Source: Clostridium pasteurianum DSM 525 = ATCC 6013
Lineage (GTDB): Bacteria; Bacillota; Clostridia; Clostridiales; Clostridiaceae
DNA length: 64,000 nucleotides
NCBI RefSeq assembly: GCF_000807255.1
Contig: NZ_CP009268.1
Coordinates: 1,890,384 to 1,954,383 of the forward strand
Reading direction: 5' to 3'
Shown: piece by piece, positions 43,683 to 51,390 of the stretch
Layout of the letters: each line of letters begins with the position of its first letter
Numbering within the stretch: position 1 is the first letter of the stretch
The notes under the pieces: model-generated
The model's input: the letters and a program-made list of their open reading frames with translations, nothing else
Databases searched by the model: none
Told to the model about the DNA's origin: nothing
Program-made: the position numbers and the translations under genes

Positions 43683-45266
43683 ATGAAAAAGAAATTCAAT
43701 GTTACGGGAACATGTATACCAGAGAAACATTATATGGTAGATATATCAGAAAAATTAAAGGATATAATGAAACTCATAGAAAATGAGGAGTATTTTATAA
43801 TAAATAGACCAAGACAGTATGGTAAAACTACAACTTTATTTTTACTTAATAAAAAGCTTAAAAAAAATCAAACTTATCTACCAATCAAGATAAGTTTTGA
43901 AGGCATAGGGGATTCCGTTTTTGAAAGTGAAAAAAATTTTTCGAAAACTTTTCTACAGATTTTAGAGAGAAATCTTCTACTAAATGATAAAAATTTAGCA
44001 ACCTTTTTAGAGGAACAGGAAGTAAAAGTTCAAAATCTAAATGACTTATCAAATGTTATAACTAAATTAGTTGTAAAGGCTGATAAAAAAGTTGTACTTA
44101 TGATAGATGAAGTAGATAAAAGTAGTAATAATCAGTTGTTCTTAAGCTTTTTAGGAATGTTAAGGAATAAATATTTACTTAGGAATGAAGGAGAAGATGT
44201 TACTTTTCACAGCGTTATACTAGCAGGTGTACATGATATTAAGAGTTTAAAAATAAAGATAAGGTCTAATGGAGAACATAAATACAATAGTCCTTGGAAT
44301 ATAGCTTCAGATTTTGATATAGATATGAGTTTTTCAAAGGAAGAAATAGGTACTATGCTTGATGAGTATATAAAAAATAAAGGAGTAAAACTAGACAAGG
44401 AATATTTTTCAGAAAAAATTTATTTTTACACTTCAGGATATCCTTTTCTTGTTAGTAAGCTTTGTAAAATAATAGATGAAAAGATTATGGACATAAAACA
44501 ACTAAAGTGGGATAAGGAATATATGGACAGAGCTGTCAAAGAACTTTTAAAAGATAGCAATACTAATTTTGATAGTTTGATTAAAAATATGGGAAACAAT
44601 GTTGATTTAAGAGAATTGATAAAGAAGATAACTGTAGATGGCAGTGAAATTACTTATAATAAAGATAATCCTACTATAAATCTGGGTGTAATATATGGAA
44701 TATTTAAGGATGAGCAGGGAAAACTAAAGCTTCATAATAGAATTTACGAACAAAAAATATATGATTATATGAGTTCGTTAATAGAGACTTCTACCAATTT
44801 AAGTTTCTATAATCAAAGATCGGAATTTATAAAAAAAGATGGAAGTTTAGATATATCTAAAGTATTATTAAAATTTCAAAATTTCATGAAACATGAGTAT
44901 TCAGATAAAAGAGAAGGCTTTTTAGAAGAGGACGGAAGATTACTATTTCTTGCTTTTTTAAGTCCAATAATAAATGGTACTGGTTTTGCTTTTAAGGAGG
45001 TAAAAGGTGGGGAAGAGAAAAGATTTGATATAGTTATAACTTATAATAAAAAGATACATATACTGGAGCTGAAAATATGGCGTGGAGATAAGTATCACGA
45101 AAAAGGTCTTGTACAGCTCGCAGAATATTTAGAGCAGTATGGATTAGGGGAAGGGTATCTTTTAATATTTGATTTTAGAAAAGTTAAAGGAGTAGTAGGC
45201 AAAATAGAGGAAGTAACAGTGAAAGTTTGTGAAAAGGAAAAGAAAATTGTGGAGGTTTACTGTTAA
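43683..45266 (+). CDS. AAA-ATPase-like protein with PD-(D/E)XK nuclease domain (paralogue 3)
   Basis: 527 aa; start at the ATG after GGGGGGTGAGAAGG. Same motifs as paralogue 2: NRPRQYGKTTTL, VVLMIDEVDKSSN, EKRFDIVITY and ELKIWRGD. The first 45 residues and everything after about residue 185 are nearly identical to paralogue 2, while about 48-130 differ strongly, a mosaic pattern suggesting recombination or gene conversion with diversification of one segment. A short REP core follows the stop directly, as in paralogue 2, where the group II intron sits. Confidence 0.85.
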   Translation: MKKKFNVTGTCIPEKHYMVDISEKLKDIMKLIENEEYFIINRPRQYGKTTTLFLLNKKLKKNQTYLPIKISFEGIGDSVFESEKNFSKTFLQILERNLLLNDKNLATFLEEQEVKVQNLNDLSNVITKLVVKADKKVVLMIDEVDKSSNNQLFLSFLGMLRNKYLLRNEGEDVTFHSVILAGVHDIKSLKIKIRSNGEHKYNSPWNIASDFDIDMSFSKEEIGTMLDEYIKNKGVKLDKEYFSEKIYFYTSGYPFLVSKLCKIIDEKIMDIKQLKWDKEYMDRAVKELLKDSNTNFDSLIKNMGNNVDLRELIKKITVDGSEITYNKDNPTINLGVIYGIFKDEQGKLKLHNRIYEQKIYDYMSSLIETSTNLSFYNQRSEFIKKDGSLDISKVLLKFQNFMKHEYSDKREGFLEEDGRLLFLAFLSPIINGTGFAFKEVKGGEEKRFDIVITYNKKIHILELKIWRGDKYHEKGLVQLAEYLEQYGLGEGYLLIFDFRKVKGVVGKIEEVTVKVCEKEKKIVEVYC

Positions 45267-45290
45267 GGAAAACTGTGATTTGGAAAATAG
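45266..45290 (+). repeat. REP core (variant)
   Basis: AGGAAAACTGTGATTTGGAA, then AATAG, overlapping the stop of paralogue 3. The rest of the gap to 45545 holds short open frames without a recognisable family. Confidence 0.6.
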
Positions 45291-45445
45291 TAAATATATG
45301 GTATTTGATAAGTTCATTTATAATTATAATTTTAGTGAAAAAATTAATAAAACAGAACTATTATATAGAATTAAAGCAGAAGATTTACTATTAGGAAGTG
45401 GACTAAAAATATTGATAAAAAAAGATAAGCTGCATAATAAAAAAT

Positions 45446-45477
45446 AGAATCGTTATTTTAATAGGGATTCTTTTTTT
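45446..45477 (+). terminator. Rho-independent terminator
   Basis: AGAATC / GATTCT stem followed by seven T. Confidence 0.65.
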
Positions 45478-45545
45478 GTTTTAAAGTTTAAACTTTATAA
45501 CGATGAATGGTATGAAGATTTGAAAACAAGAAGGAGGTAATATAT

Positions 45546-45776
45546 ATGAATTGTATTTTATGTAAGGCCAACTTAGTTCAAGGTAAAGTTAATCATATTG
45601 TAGATTTAGATGGACATATTATTATAATTAAAGGTGTTCCAGCAAATGTTTGTAAACAATGTGGTGAATATTTTATTGAAAATGATATAGCATTAAAATT
45701 GGAAAAAATAATTGAAGAAGTTATAAAAAATAAGGCTGAAATATTTGTTGTAAATTATTCTGAAATGGCAGCATAG
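45546..45776 (+). CDS. YgiT-type zinc finger protein
   Basis: 76 aa; AGGAGG precedes the ATG. Two CxxC pairs, CILC (3-6) and CKQCGEYF (about 37-44), form the YgiT/MqsA N-terminal zinc ribbon, and the linker GVPANVC is typical. In many bacteria the family is the antitoxin partner of a DUF4258 or MqsR toxin encoded just upstream. No such toxin is visible here, so it is an orphan. It lacks the DNA-binding helix-turn-helix domain of full MqsA. Confidence 0.82.
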   Translation: MNCILCKANLVQGKVNHIVDLDGHIIIIKGVPANVCKQCGEYFIENDIALKLEKIIEEVIKNKAEIFVVNYSEMAA

Positions 45777-45778
45777 AA

Positions 45779-45805
45779 GGGTAACTGTGATTTGGGAAAA
45801 ATAGT
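45779..45805 (+). repeat. REP core
   Basis: GGGTAACTGTGATTTGGGAA, then AAATAGT, 2 bp after the YgiT-type stop. Confidence 0.7.
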
Positions 45806-45850
45806 AAAAAAACAACGGCACAAGTTACAGCATTAGCATTGTATGAGAAA

Positions 45851-45901
45851 AGCTGAATAATTAGATTAACTTTTATGGTTAATCTAATTATTCAGCTTTT
45901 T
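45851..45901. terminator. Strong terminator with 20-bp stem
   Basis: AGCTGAATAATTAGATTAAC and its exact complement over a 7-nt loop, then a T-run. Confidence 0.9.
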
Positions 45902-45961
45902 TAGTGTGGGGGCTGTACAGAGTGCGTTGGAGACTTACGCCAAGTTAGTCAGGTGAAATTT

Positions 45962-46417
45962 TTATTCAATTTTGCCATCCAAATAAGCATTCAGGATATT
46001 CTGTGGAGCATCGTAGTAAAAGCTGCTGTTGAAGTCCTCAATCTTGTCGCTGACAAAGGAGTTGTAAGCAGCAAGCAGAGCATCAATGACATCCATGTCC
46101 TTTTCTTTGGCGATTCCGAGAATAAGTCTTTTATATACCTTACCGATATCCCAGTGGCTCGGAACAGAATACTTAGCAGCAGATACATTGTCAAAAGTTC
46201 CTTCTGTAATTCCTGATGATTCAATGAAGTCATCGCTGACACGGTCGATGTTGTCACTGTGGTAAATATCAGCTAAATCATAAATTTTCGCAATAGAGGT
46301 TCTGCCCAGTGCATTCACTATGGCAGACCTCTTATTTTTTGTCTTTCTTGCGATATAGTCAATTAGACTGCAGGTAAAAAATAGGTCATTTTCTTTATGG
46401 TCTTCACGTCCAGTCAT
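45962..46417 (-). CDS. Uncharacterised protein of foreign base composition
   Basis: 151 aa; GAGGTGGTGG lies upstream of the ATG. Contains SLIDYIARKTKNKRSAIVNA, DLADIYHSDNIDRVSDDFIE and KYSVPSHWDIGKVYKRLI. I recall similar proteins in gut Firmicutes in small clusters with DUF3791- and DUF3990-type proteins, possibly toxin-antitoxin-like, but this is not firm. G+C content and codon use are visibly higher than in the neighbours, so recent transfer is likely. The sequence just upstream on the same strand reads like a fragment of another gene. Confidence 0.55.
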   Translation of the reverse strand: MTGREDHKENDLFFTCSLIDYIARKTKNKRSAIVNALGRTSIAKIYDLADIYHSDNIDRVSDDFIESSGITEGTFDNVSAAKYSVPSHWDIGKVYKRLILGIAKEKDMDVIDALLAAYNSFVSDKIEDFNSSFYYDAPQNILNAYLDGKIE

Positions 46418-46547
46418 TATTTTGCCACCACCTCGCTTGATATTAATTCCAGATATTTCAGAGCTTCCGAGCCTTGTGAATACTAATCCACTTTTATCAC
46501 ATATAACAGTTATATCTGGAATAACTTCATTAGAATATTCTTCACTT
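46418..46547 (-). pseudogene. Possible Uma2-like fragment
   Basis: After the TAA that ends the 86-aa frame, the same strand continues open: SEEYSNEVIPDITVICDKSG, then LVFTRLGSSEISGINI. The VIPDITVICDKS part resembles the PD core of Uma2-type PD-(D/E)XK proteins. It then runs into the ribosome site of the 151-aa gene. Likely a remnant; weak evidence. Confidence 0.3.
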
Positions 46548-46807
46548 TATTTATCAATTCTCAAAAATTCTTCTTTTATATGGATAAGTTCATGTTCTAT
46601 TGCTAAATGCTTTTTAACATATTTTTCAATATATTTATCGTATTCAGCTGGAATTGCTATTACAGGTAGATAATACAGATGTTTATAGTCAACAATAATT
46701 TCTTGTATATTTAGAAATAATCCTATATATTTTGCAGCATAGATTATATTATTTTTACCAGTATGATTTTCTGTAATAAGTATATATGGAAATTCATCTT
46801 TACACAT
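46547..46807 (-). CDS. Short uncharacterised protein with HELIH-like motif
   Basis: 86 aa. The stretch KKHLAIEHELIHIKEEFLRI (about 65-84) has EHELIH, close to the HExxH zinc-protease motif of ImmA/IrrE-type proteins, but the motif is not exact and the protein is far shorter than that family. It could be the N-terminal piece of a broken metallopeptidase. Next to the Uma2-like fragment and the foreign gene, so this 850-bp stretch looks like joined remnants. Confidence 0.35.
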   Translation of the reverse strand: MCKDEFPYILITENHTGKNNIIYAAKYIGLFLNIQEIIVDYKHLYYLPVIAIPAEYDKYIEKYVKKHLAIEHELIHIKEEFLRIDK

Positions 46808-47167
46808 AAATTGTATGTTATCTATGTTATGATATTCAATTAACCTTTGTTCTTTAAAAAATCTTATTTAATAACGGCATATTTTTTTCTTTAATAATTT
46901 TAAAATAAATATTTTTATGAGTCATGAAGTTTTACTGATTTTAAAAATCAGTATTACACCTACCTTTCATTATAATTTTTAGACTAGTATATAAATATAA
47001 TAATATCTTTTTTTGATATTTGCAATATAAATATATTGATTATTTCTAAAATAGATATTAAAATATCTATATATTGATTTAAATTATAGGTAAGAAAGCA
47101 TGAATTTATAAATAAATTGCTAAAATATTAAACTAAAAAATATGTGATTTAGAGGAGTAAAAATTTA
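46808..47167. other. 360-bp AT-rich gap before the radical-SAM gene
   Basis: Contains a small hairpin ACTGATTTT/AAAATCAGT (46934-46952) and repeated ATATTGAT words, but no gene or clear promoter. AGAGGAG just before 47168 is the ribosome site of the next gene. Confidence 0.4.
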
Positions 47168-48241
47168 ATGATATTGAAAAAGTTTGATAAAAATTATAAA
47201 TTTGTTTCTGTATTTAATACAGAAAATGGATTCTATATGAGAACGGGAATATTGGATAGTAAAGGGAAAGACACTGGGGTAGAAGTGTTTCAATCTTCTT
47301 TTCCTGAATTGATAGATATAGGAATTATGGGACATTGTGTCCATGGAGAATCTGGGTTGTGTTTAGAGACAGGAGTACAATGCTATCAAAAGGGTGGGAA
47401 TACACATAGCGAAAATATGAGCTTAGAGAACTATATTAGAGTAATAGATGAAATAAAAGGGAAAACATTTCAAGTGGCACTTGGAGGAAGGGGTGATCCT
47501 AATAAACATGAAAATTTTAAAGAGATATTAAAATATACAAGAATTAATAATATCATACCCAATTATACTACATCAGGATTTTTATTAGATGAAAAGGAAG
47601 TAGAACTAACAAAAAAATATTGTGGTGCAGTTGCAGTTTCTTGGTATTGTAAAGAATATACTATAAAAGCCATAGATATGTTTAAAGTTGCAGGTATGAA
47701 GGTTAATATTCATTATGTATTAAATAATGAAAGTATTGAAAGAGCTTTATATATGCTAAATAATAAGGGGTTTCCAAAAGGAATAAATGCAGTTATATTT
47801 TTAATGCATAAGCCTGTAGGTTTGGGAAAAGAAGATAATGTTTTAAAGTATGAGGATGCAGTTGTAAGAGACTTTTTTAACATTGTAACATCAAAAAAAT
47901 ATCCTTTTAAAATAGGTTTTGATAGTTGCAGTGTACCAGCACTAATAAATTTCAATAATAATTTCAATGTTTGTAGTGTTGATACCTGTGAAGCAGCTAG
48001 ATGGTCCATGTATATCACTTCAGATATGAAAGCTTTACCCTGCAGTTTTGATCAAAAATTAAAATACTCCGTAGATTTAAAATATAAAAGTATAGTTAAT
48101 GCTTGGAATAGCAGTAAATTTGAAAATTTTAGATGCAAGTTAAAAAAAACCTGTCCAGATTGTGAAGAAAGGGATAACTGCATGGGTGGATGTCCATTGT
48201 GTAGAAGTATAATATTGTGCAATAGAAAGGAAGTTTATTGA
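47168..48241 (+). CDS. Radical-SAM/SPASM domain protein with atypical cysteine motif
   Basis: 357 aa. Cys57, Cys65 and Cys72 in MGHCVHGESGLCLETGVQCY form C-x7-C-x6-C in place of the usual C-x3-C-x2-C, in the position expected for the SAM-binding 4Fe-4S cluster; VALGGRGDPNKHENF (about 106-120) resembles the glycine-rich SAM motif. The C-terminus has a SPASM-like set: CSVDTCEAARWSMYITSDMK and CPDCEERDNCMGGCPLC. SPASM enzymes usually modify ribosomal peptides or proteins. The next gene starts 2 bp after its stop and encodes the likely substrate or partner. Confidence 0.75.
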   Translation: MILKKFDKNYKFVSVFNTENGFYMRTGILDSKGKDTGVEVFQSSFPELIDIGIMGHCVHGESGLCLETGVQCYQKGGNTHSENMSLENYIRVIDEIKGKTFQVALGGRGDPNKHENFKEILKYTRINNIIPNYTTSGFLLDEKEVELTKKYCGAVAVSWYCKEYTIKAIDMFKVAGMKVNIHYVLNNESIERALYMLNNKGFPKGINAVIFLMHKPVGLGKEDNVLKYEDAVVRDFFNIVTSKKYPFKIGFDSCSVPALINFNNNFNVCSVDTCEAARWSMYITSDMKALPCSFDQKLKYSVDLKYKSIVNAWNSSKFENFRCKLKKTCPDCEERDNCMGGCPLCRSIILCNRKEVY

Positions 48242-48243
48242 TT

Positions 48244-48627
48244 ATGAAAATAAGAATGGATTTTGTTACTAATAGTTCGTCATCAAGTTTTGTTTTAGGG
48301 GTAAAAGGTGAGTTGACAAAAGAAAAAATATTAAATATGTTGAATGTACCAGAAAAATCTCCTCTTAGAGAAGTAGCTGAAGAAATTGCAGACAGTATTT
48401 ATTCGAGTTCAGGGAAGTTTGATTTAAAGCAAATGTTAGAGGACTACGGATGTGAGGATGCCTCTGAATTGCCGGATGTATATAAGAAGGCTATTGGAAA
48501 CAATAAGTTTGTATTTTATGAAGGTGAAATATACGATGAATCAAATAGTGTGGATAGTTTCTTATGTGATATGGCCTTTGATTATGAAGACGAAAATTTT
48601 ATATTTTATAAGGAAGGTGGATATTAA
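48244..48627 (+). CDS. TNSSSSSF-leader protein, probable substrate/partner of the radical-SAM enzyme
   Basis: 127 aa; start at the ATG 10 nt after AAAGGAAG (a TTG at 48238 is too close). The N-terminus MKIRMDFVTNSSSSSFVLGV carries the DFVTNSSSSSF motif that I recognise from many otherwise unrelated bacterial proteins, always at the extreme N-terminus; its meaning is not known to me. The rest is acidic (LREVAEEIADSIYSSSGKFD, then acidic C-terminus DYEDENFIFYKEGGY). Tight coupling to the radical-SAM gene suggests that the Ser/Asn leader or the core is modified. This is inference. Confidence 0.6.
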   Translation: MKIRMDFVTNSSSSSFVLGVKGELTKEKILNMLNVPEKSPLREVAEEIADSIYSSSGKFDLKQMLEDYGCEDASELPDVYKKAIGNNKFVFYEGEIYDESNSVDSFLCDMAFDYEDENFIFYKEGGY

Positions 48628-48632
48628 AAAAG

Positions 48633-48664
48633 GATGAATAGACAAGTTGGCTTTTCTATTCATC
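48633..48664. terminator. Bidirectional terminator between convergent genes
   Basis: GATGAATAG / CTATTCATC stem around a 14-nt loop with T-rich and A-rich sides, overlapping the stop codon of the regulator gene. Confidence 0.65.
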
Positions 48665-49279
48665 TATATAGAATTTAACATATACTGCTTTTCCAATAAC
48701 TTTCAAGTAATCTTCTGCTAGATTTTTTTTAGATAAAACTACGGGATTATATTTATGGTTTTCTGGTAATATAATTAAATTGTCTTTACATTTAATTATT
48801 CTTCTTAATAAAACACCTATATTTTTAATATGTATAAGCATTAATTTATTATCTTCTATATAATCCTGTTTATAAATACACACTAAATCATTTTTAAATA
48901 TACGGGCATTTGACATACTGTCATCTTTTACTTTAAAGAAGAAATAATCTTTGGATAGATCTTCAGATTTATTGATATAGTCATATCCCGCAATATTTTC
49001 TGCAACAAATATTGCAGGGGTACTTTTATTAATTTCAAATATAGGAATCTTTGAAAAATCATTGTCTTCAGTTTTTTTTATATTAGTTATGCCAATTAAA
49101 TAATCTATTGAAACATTAAAATAATTTGACAAAAGCTTTAGTGTTTCAATACTTGGCTGAAGTTTTCCAAGTTCATACTTTGATATGTTTGCCTTAGTGA
49201 GATTTAAAAGTGAAGCAATTGTTTCTTGAGTTAAATTGTTTTCTTCCCTAAGTTCTCTAAGTCTTGTTGAAAAATTCAT
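48656..49279 (-). CDS. cI-like repressor: XRE helix-turn-helix plus S24 peptidase-like domain
   Basis: 207 aa. The HTH (about 5-60: LRELREENNLTQETIASLLN, then LTKANISKYELGKLQPS) precedes a C-terminal LexA/cI-type domain (about 95-205). The catalytic Ser is in KVKDDSMSNARIF. The Lys expected in the VKRL-like segment is replaced by Arg (GVLLRRII), so self-cleavage is doubtful. The LexA-like end (NLIILPEN) aligns well. It could be an orphan phage or integrative-element regulator; no phage genes are near. Divergent from the heptad-repeat gene 275 bp away. Confidence 0.82.
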   Translation of the reverse strand: MNFSTRLRELREENNLTQETIASLLNLTKANISKYELGKLQPSIETLKLLSNYFNVSIDYLIGITNIKKTEDNDFSKIPIFEINKSTPAIFVAENIAGYDYINKSEDLSKDYFFFKVKDDSMSNARIFKNDLVCIYKQDYIEDNKLMLIHIKNIGVLLRRIIKCKDNLIILPENHKYNPVVLSKKNLAEDYLKVIGKAVYVKFYIDE

Positions 49280-49554
49280 AATTGTATCACTCCCAATTAT
49301 ATTTTATAATAAATACAATAAAAACCATATTTAAATTCCAAAAAAGATATTAAATTATTTATGTTTCTTAAAAAGAAACTGAAAGAGTATCAATTTAGAA
49401 AATAAAACTATATGGTAATATTATACAATATGGCGTGGGATAAAAAATTCTGATAAAATAAAGGTGGAAAACATATAATTACAGGTATAAGAACATATGT
49501 TTTGGTAAATGCTGATAATAGATAAAAATTCATTGATAAGAAGAGGTGGTTTAT

Positions 49555-50088
49555 GTGGATAAAGAAATATTGGAACTATTAAAGCTAATGAGAAGTGATA
49601 TAACTTCAATGAAGAGTGATATAGGTTCACTAAAGAGCGATGTGGGTGCATTGAAGAGCGATGTGGGTGCATTGAAGAGCGATGTGGGTGCATTGAAGAG
49701 CGATGTGGGTGCATTGAAAAGCGATGTGGGTGCATTGAAAAGTGATGTAGGTGCATTGAAAAGCGATGTGGGTGTATTGAAAAGTGATGTAAGATCACTA
49801 AAAAGTGATGTAAGATCACTAAAAAGTGATGTAAGATCACTAAAAAGTGATGTAAGTTCAATGCAAGATGATATAAAAGACTTAAAGACAGGGCAAGATG
49901 AAACTAATAAAAGACTTTATAATATAGAGAATAAAATGGATGCAATATATGATCATACTGCAGAACTTACGGAATTTAGAACTGAAACCAAGGATGGTTT
50001 AAAAAGTATAAAAGATGATTTGACCAGTGTAGAATTAATAACGGCTAAAAATTATTCGGATATAGTTAAATTAAAAGCAGTAAAATAA
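49555..50088 (+). CDS. Heptad-repeat coiled-coil protein
   Basis: 177 aa. GTG start 5 nt after AAGAGGTGG, since the nearby ATG is out of frame. Residues about 20-100 are perfect heptads SDVGALK (six), SDVGVLK and SDVRSLK (three), coded by 21-bp tandem repeats at 49633-49855; the rest is non-repeated helix (DDIKDLKTGQDETNKRLYNI). The register places Leu/Val at a/d positions, a long parallel coiled coil. No domain is recognised; such proteins occur near clostridial phage or surface genes. Array length should vary among strains. Confidence 0.75.
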   Translation: MDKEILELLKLMRSDITSMKSDIGSLKSDVGALKSDVGALKSDVGALKSDVGALKSDVGALKSDVGALKSDVGVLKSDVRSLKSDVRSLKSDVRSLKSDVSSMQDDIKDLKTGQDETNKRLYNIENKMDAIYDHTAELTEFRTETKDGLKSIKDDLTSVELITAKNYSDIVKLKAVK

Positions 50089-50277
50089 CATTTGTTAAGA
50101 TTTAGCTAATTAAAGATTATTTTTATAAAGTATGAACGAAAAAGATAAGTTAAATAAAATATTGAATTAAATAGTGAAGGCTTATTAAAGTGCACCTTTT
50201 TGAAATTATTGACAGAATCGACCCAGCTGTTGAATTTATTTTTACTTGAAATATCATGAGTTTTTCTATAGAATACT

Positions 50278-50323
50278 AAAAAACGCTGTCCAATTAGCAT
50301 ATTTTTTATGCTAATTGGACAGC
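50278..50323 (-). terminator. Strong terminator of the dehydrogenase-transporter unit
   Basis: On the minus strand GCTGTCCAATTAGCATA pairs exactly with TATGCTAATTGGACAGC, followed by a six-T run. Confidence 0.9.
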
Positions 50324-50403
50324 CCAAATTTCATACTTTACAGCTATATGTTAATGTAAAAATTTCAAGCTTATAGTTCACTTAAATAGTTTTCATTACA
50401 CTC

Positions 50404-51342
50404 CTATATATTATTATCTTTTTCTATAAAATGTAAAAGTAATTCTGTACGTTCTCTTTGCTTTTTTTCTAGAGTTTCTTTTGTCCAGTTATAAAATCCA
50501 TTTCCGGTTTTGCTGCCTAAGTTTCCTTCTTCTACCTTTTCTTTCATTAATTTAGAAGGTTCTTTATAATCGCATAAATCTTGAAATAAATAAGCTGATA
50601 TACTTTGGAATATATCTAATCCACCTAGATCAGCACTGCTTAATGGTCCTGTAACTGGAAGTCTTCTTCCATGTCCATATTCCATAGCCTTATCCACTTC
50701 TTCGGGTTTTGCCCAGCCTTGTTCAACTATATACATCGCCTCACGAAGAAGGGCAAGCTGTAGTCTATTTCCTATAAAACCAAGGCACTCTTTTTCCATG
50801 CAGACAGCTTTTTTGCCTATGAATTCAATTAATTCCTTAGTTTTTAAAATTGTATCTTTTGAAGTTTTTGCACCGGGTACTATTTCTACCAAGGGAATTA
50901 ATTGAGGGGGATTCCAAAAATGAGTTACAACAATTCTCTCTGGATGCTTTGTATTTTCAGCTATTTCTGTAGGGCTAAGTCCTGAAGTATTTGTAGCAAG
51001 AATAACCTGGGGGTTGCAGAGCAAATCTAATTTTTGAAAGAATTCTTTTTTCACCTTTAAGTCTTCAGCCAAAGATTCTATTATAAAATCAGCATCTTTA
51101 GCTGCTTCTTCTATAGTTTTTACCCCTTTGATTTTATTTAATATGTTATGACAATCATTTTTATTTAGATCACCTTCTGCTTCTAATCTGTTTAAATCAG
51201 CCTTTATTGAATTAAAGCCTCTTTCCAAACTTGCATCTGATCTTCCGTACATAACTACATTTAAACCAGCTAGCGCAGAAAATAACGCTATACCATGTCC
51301 CATGGTTCCAGTACCTAGTACCGATATATTTTTGATATCCAT
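50404..51342 (-). CDS. 3-hydroxyacyl-CoA dehydrogenase family protein
   Basis: 312 aa. NAD-binding GTGTMGHGIALFSALAG (about 10-26), catalytic His in VVTHFWNPPQLIPLVEIVPG (about 138-157) with the Glu partner, and the C-terminal dimerisation domain (CLGFIGNRLQLALLREAMYI, about 188-207; KTGNGFYNW near 286). It oxidises or reduces 3-hydroxyacyl-CoA in the cytosol. It is not the compact ~282-aa Hbd of the butyrate operon; the C-terminal extension and lone context suggest a different substrate. It follows the transporter gene by 48 bp, probably as one operon. Confidence 0.88.
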   Translation of the reverse strand: MDIKNISVLGTGTMGHGIALFSALAGLNVVMYGRSDASLERGFNSIKADLNRLEAEGDLNKNDCHNILNKIKGVKTIEEAAKDADFIIESLAEDLKVKKEFFQKLDLLCNPQVILATNTSGLSPTEIAENTKHPERIVVTHFWNPPQLIPLVEIVPGAKTSKDTILKTKELIEFIGKKAVCMEKECLGFIGNRLQLALLREAMYIVEQGWAKPEEVDKAMEYGHGRRLPVTGPLSSADLGGLDIFQSISAYLFQDLCDYKEPSKLMKEKVEEGNLGSKTGNGFYNWTKETLEKKQRERTELLLHFIEKDNNI

Positions 51343-51390
51343 TGTATCACTCCTCGTTTTCTTATTATATCATTTACATGAAGTATATAT

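Noticed and set aside
45229-45447. 72-aa open frame overlapping the end of AAA paralogue 3
   Set aside because: Overlaps the paralogue out of frame and runs through a REP core; no ribosome site and no family recognised.
45546-45776. YgiT-type protein as half of a toxin-antitoxin pair
   Set aside because: No MqsR or DUF4258-type toxin is visible on either side.
49633-49855. Regular repeats that might suggest a CRISPR array
   Set aside because: Units are contiguous 21-bp coding repeats without spacers; no cas genes in the window.
49421-49861. Long His-rich open frame on the minus strand
   Set aside because: It is the reverse complement of the 21-bp repeats of the heptad coiled-coil gene; no ribosome site and an implausible His/Pro repeat protein.
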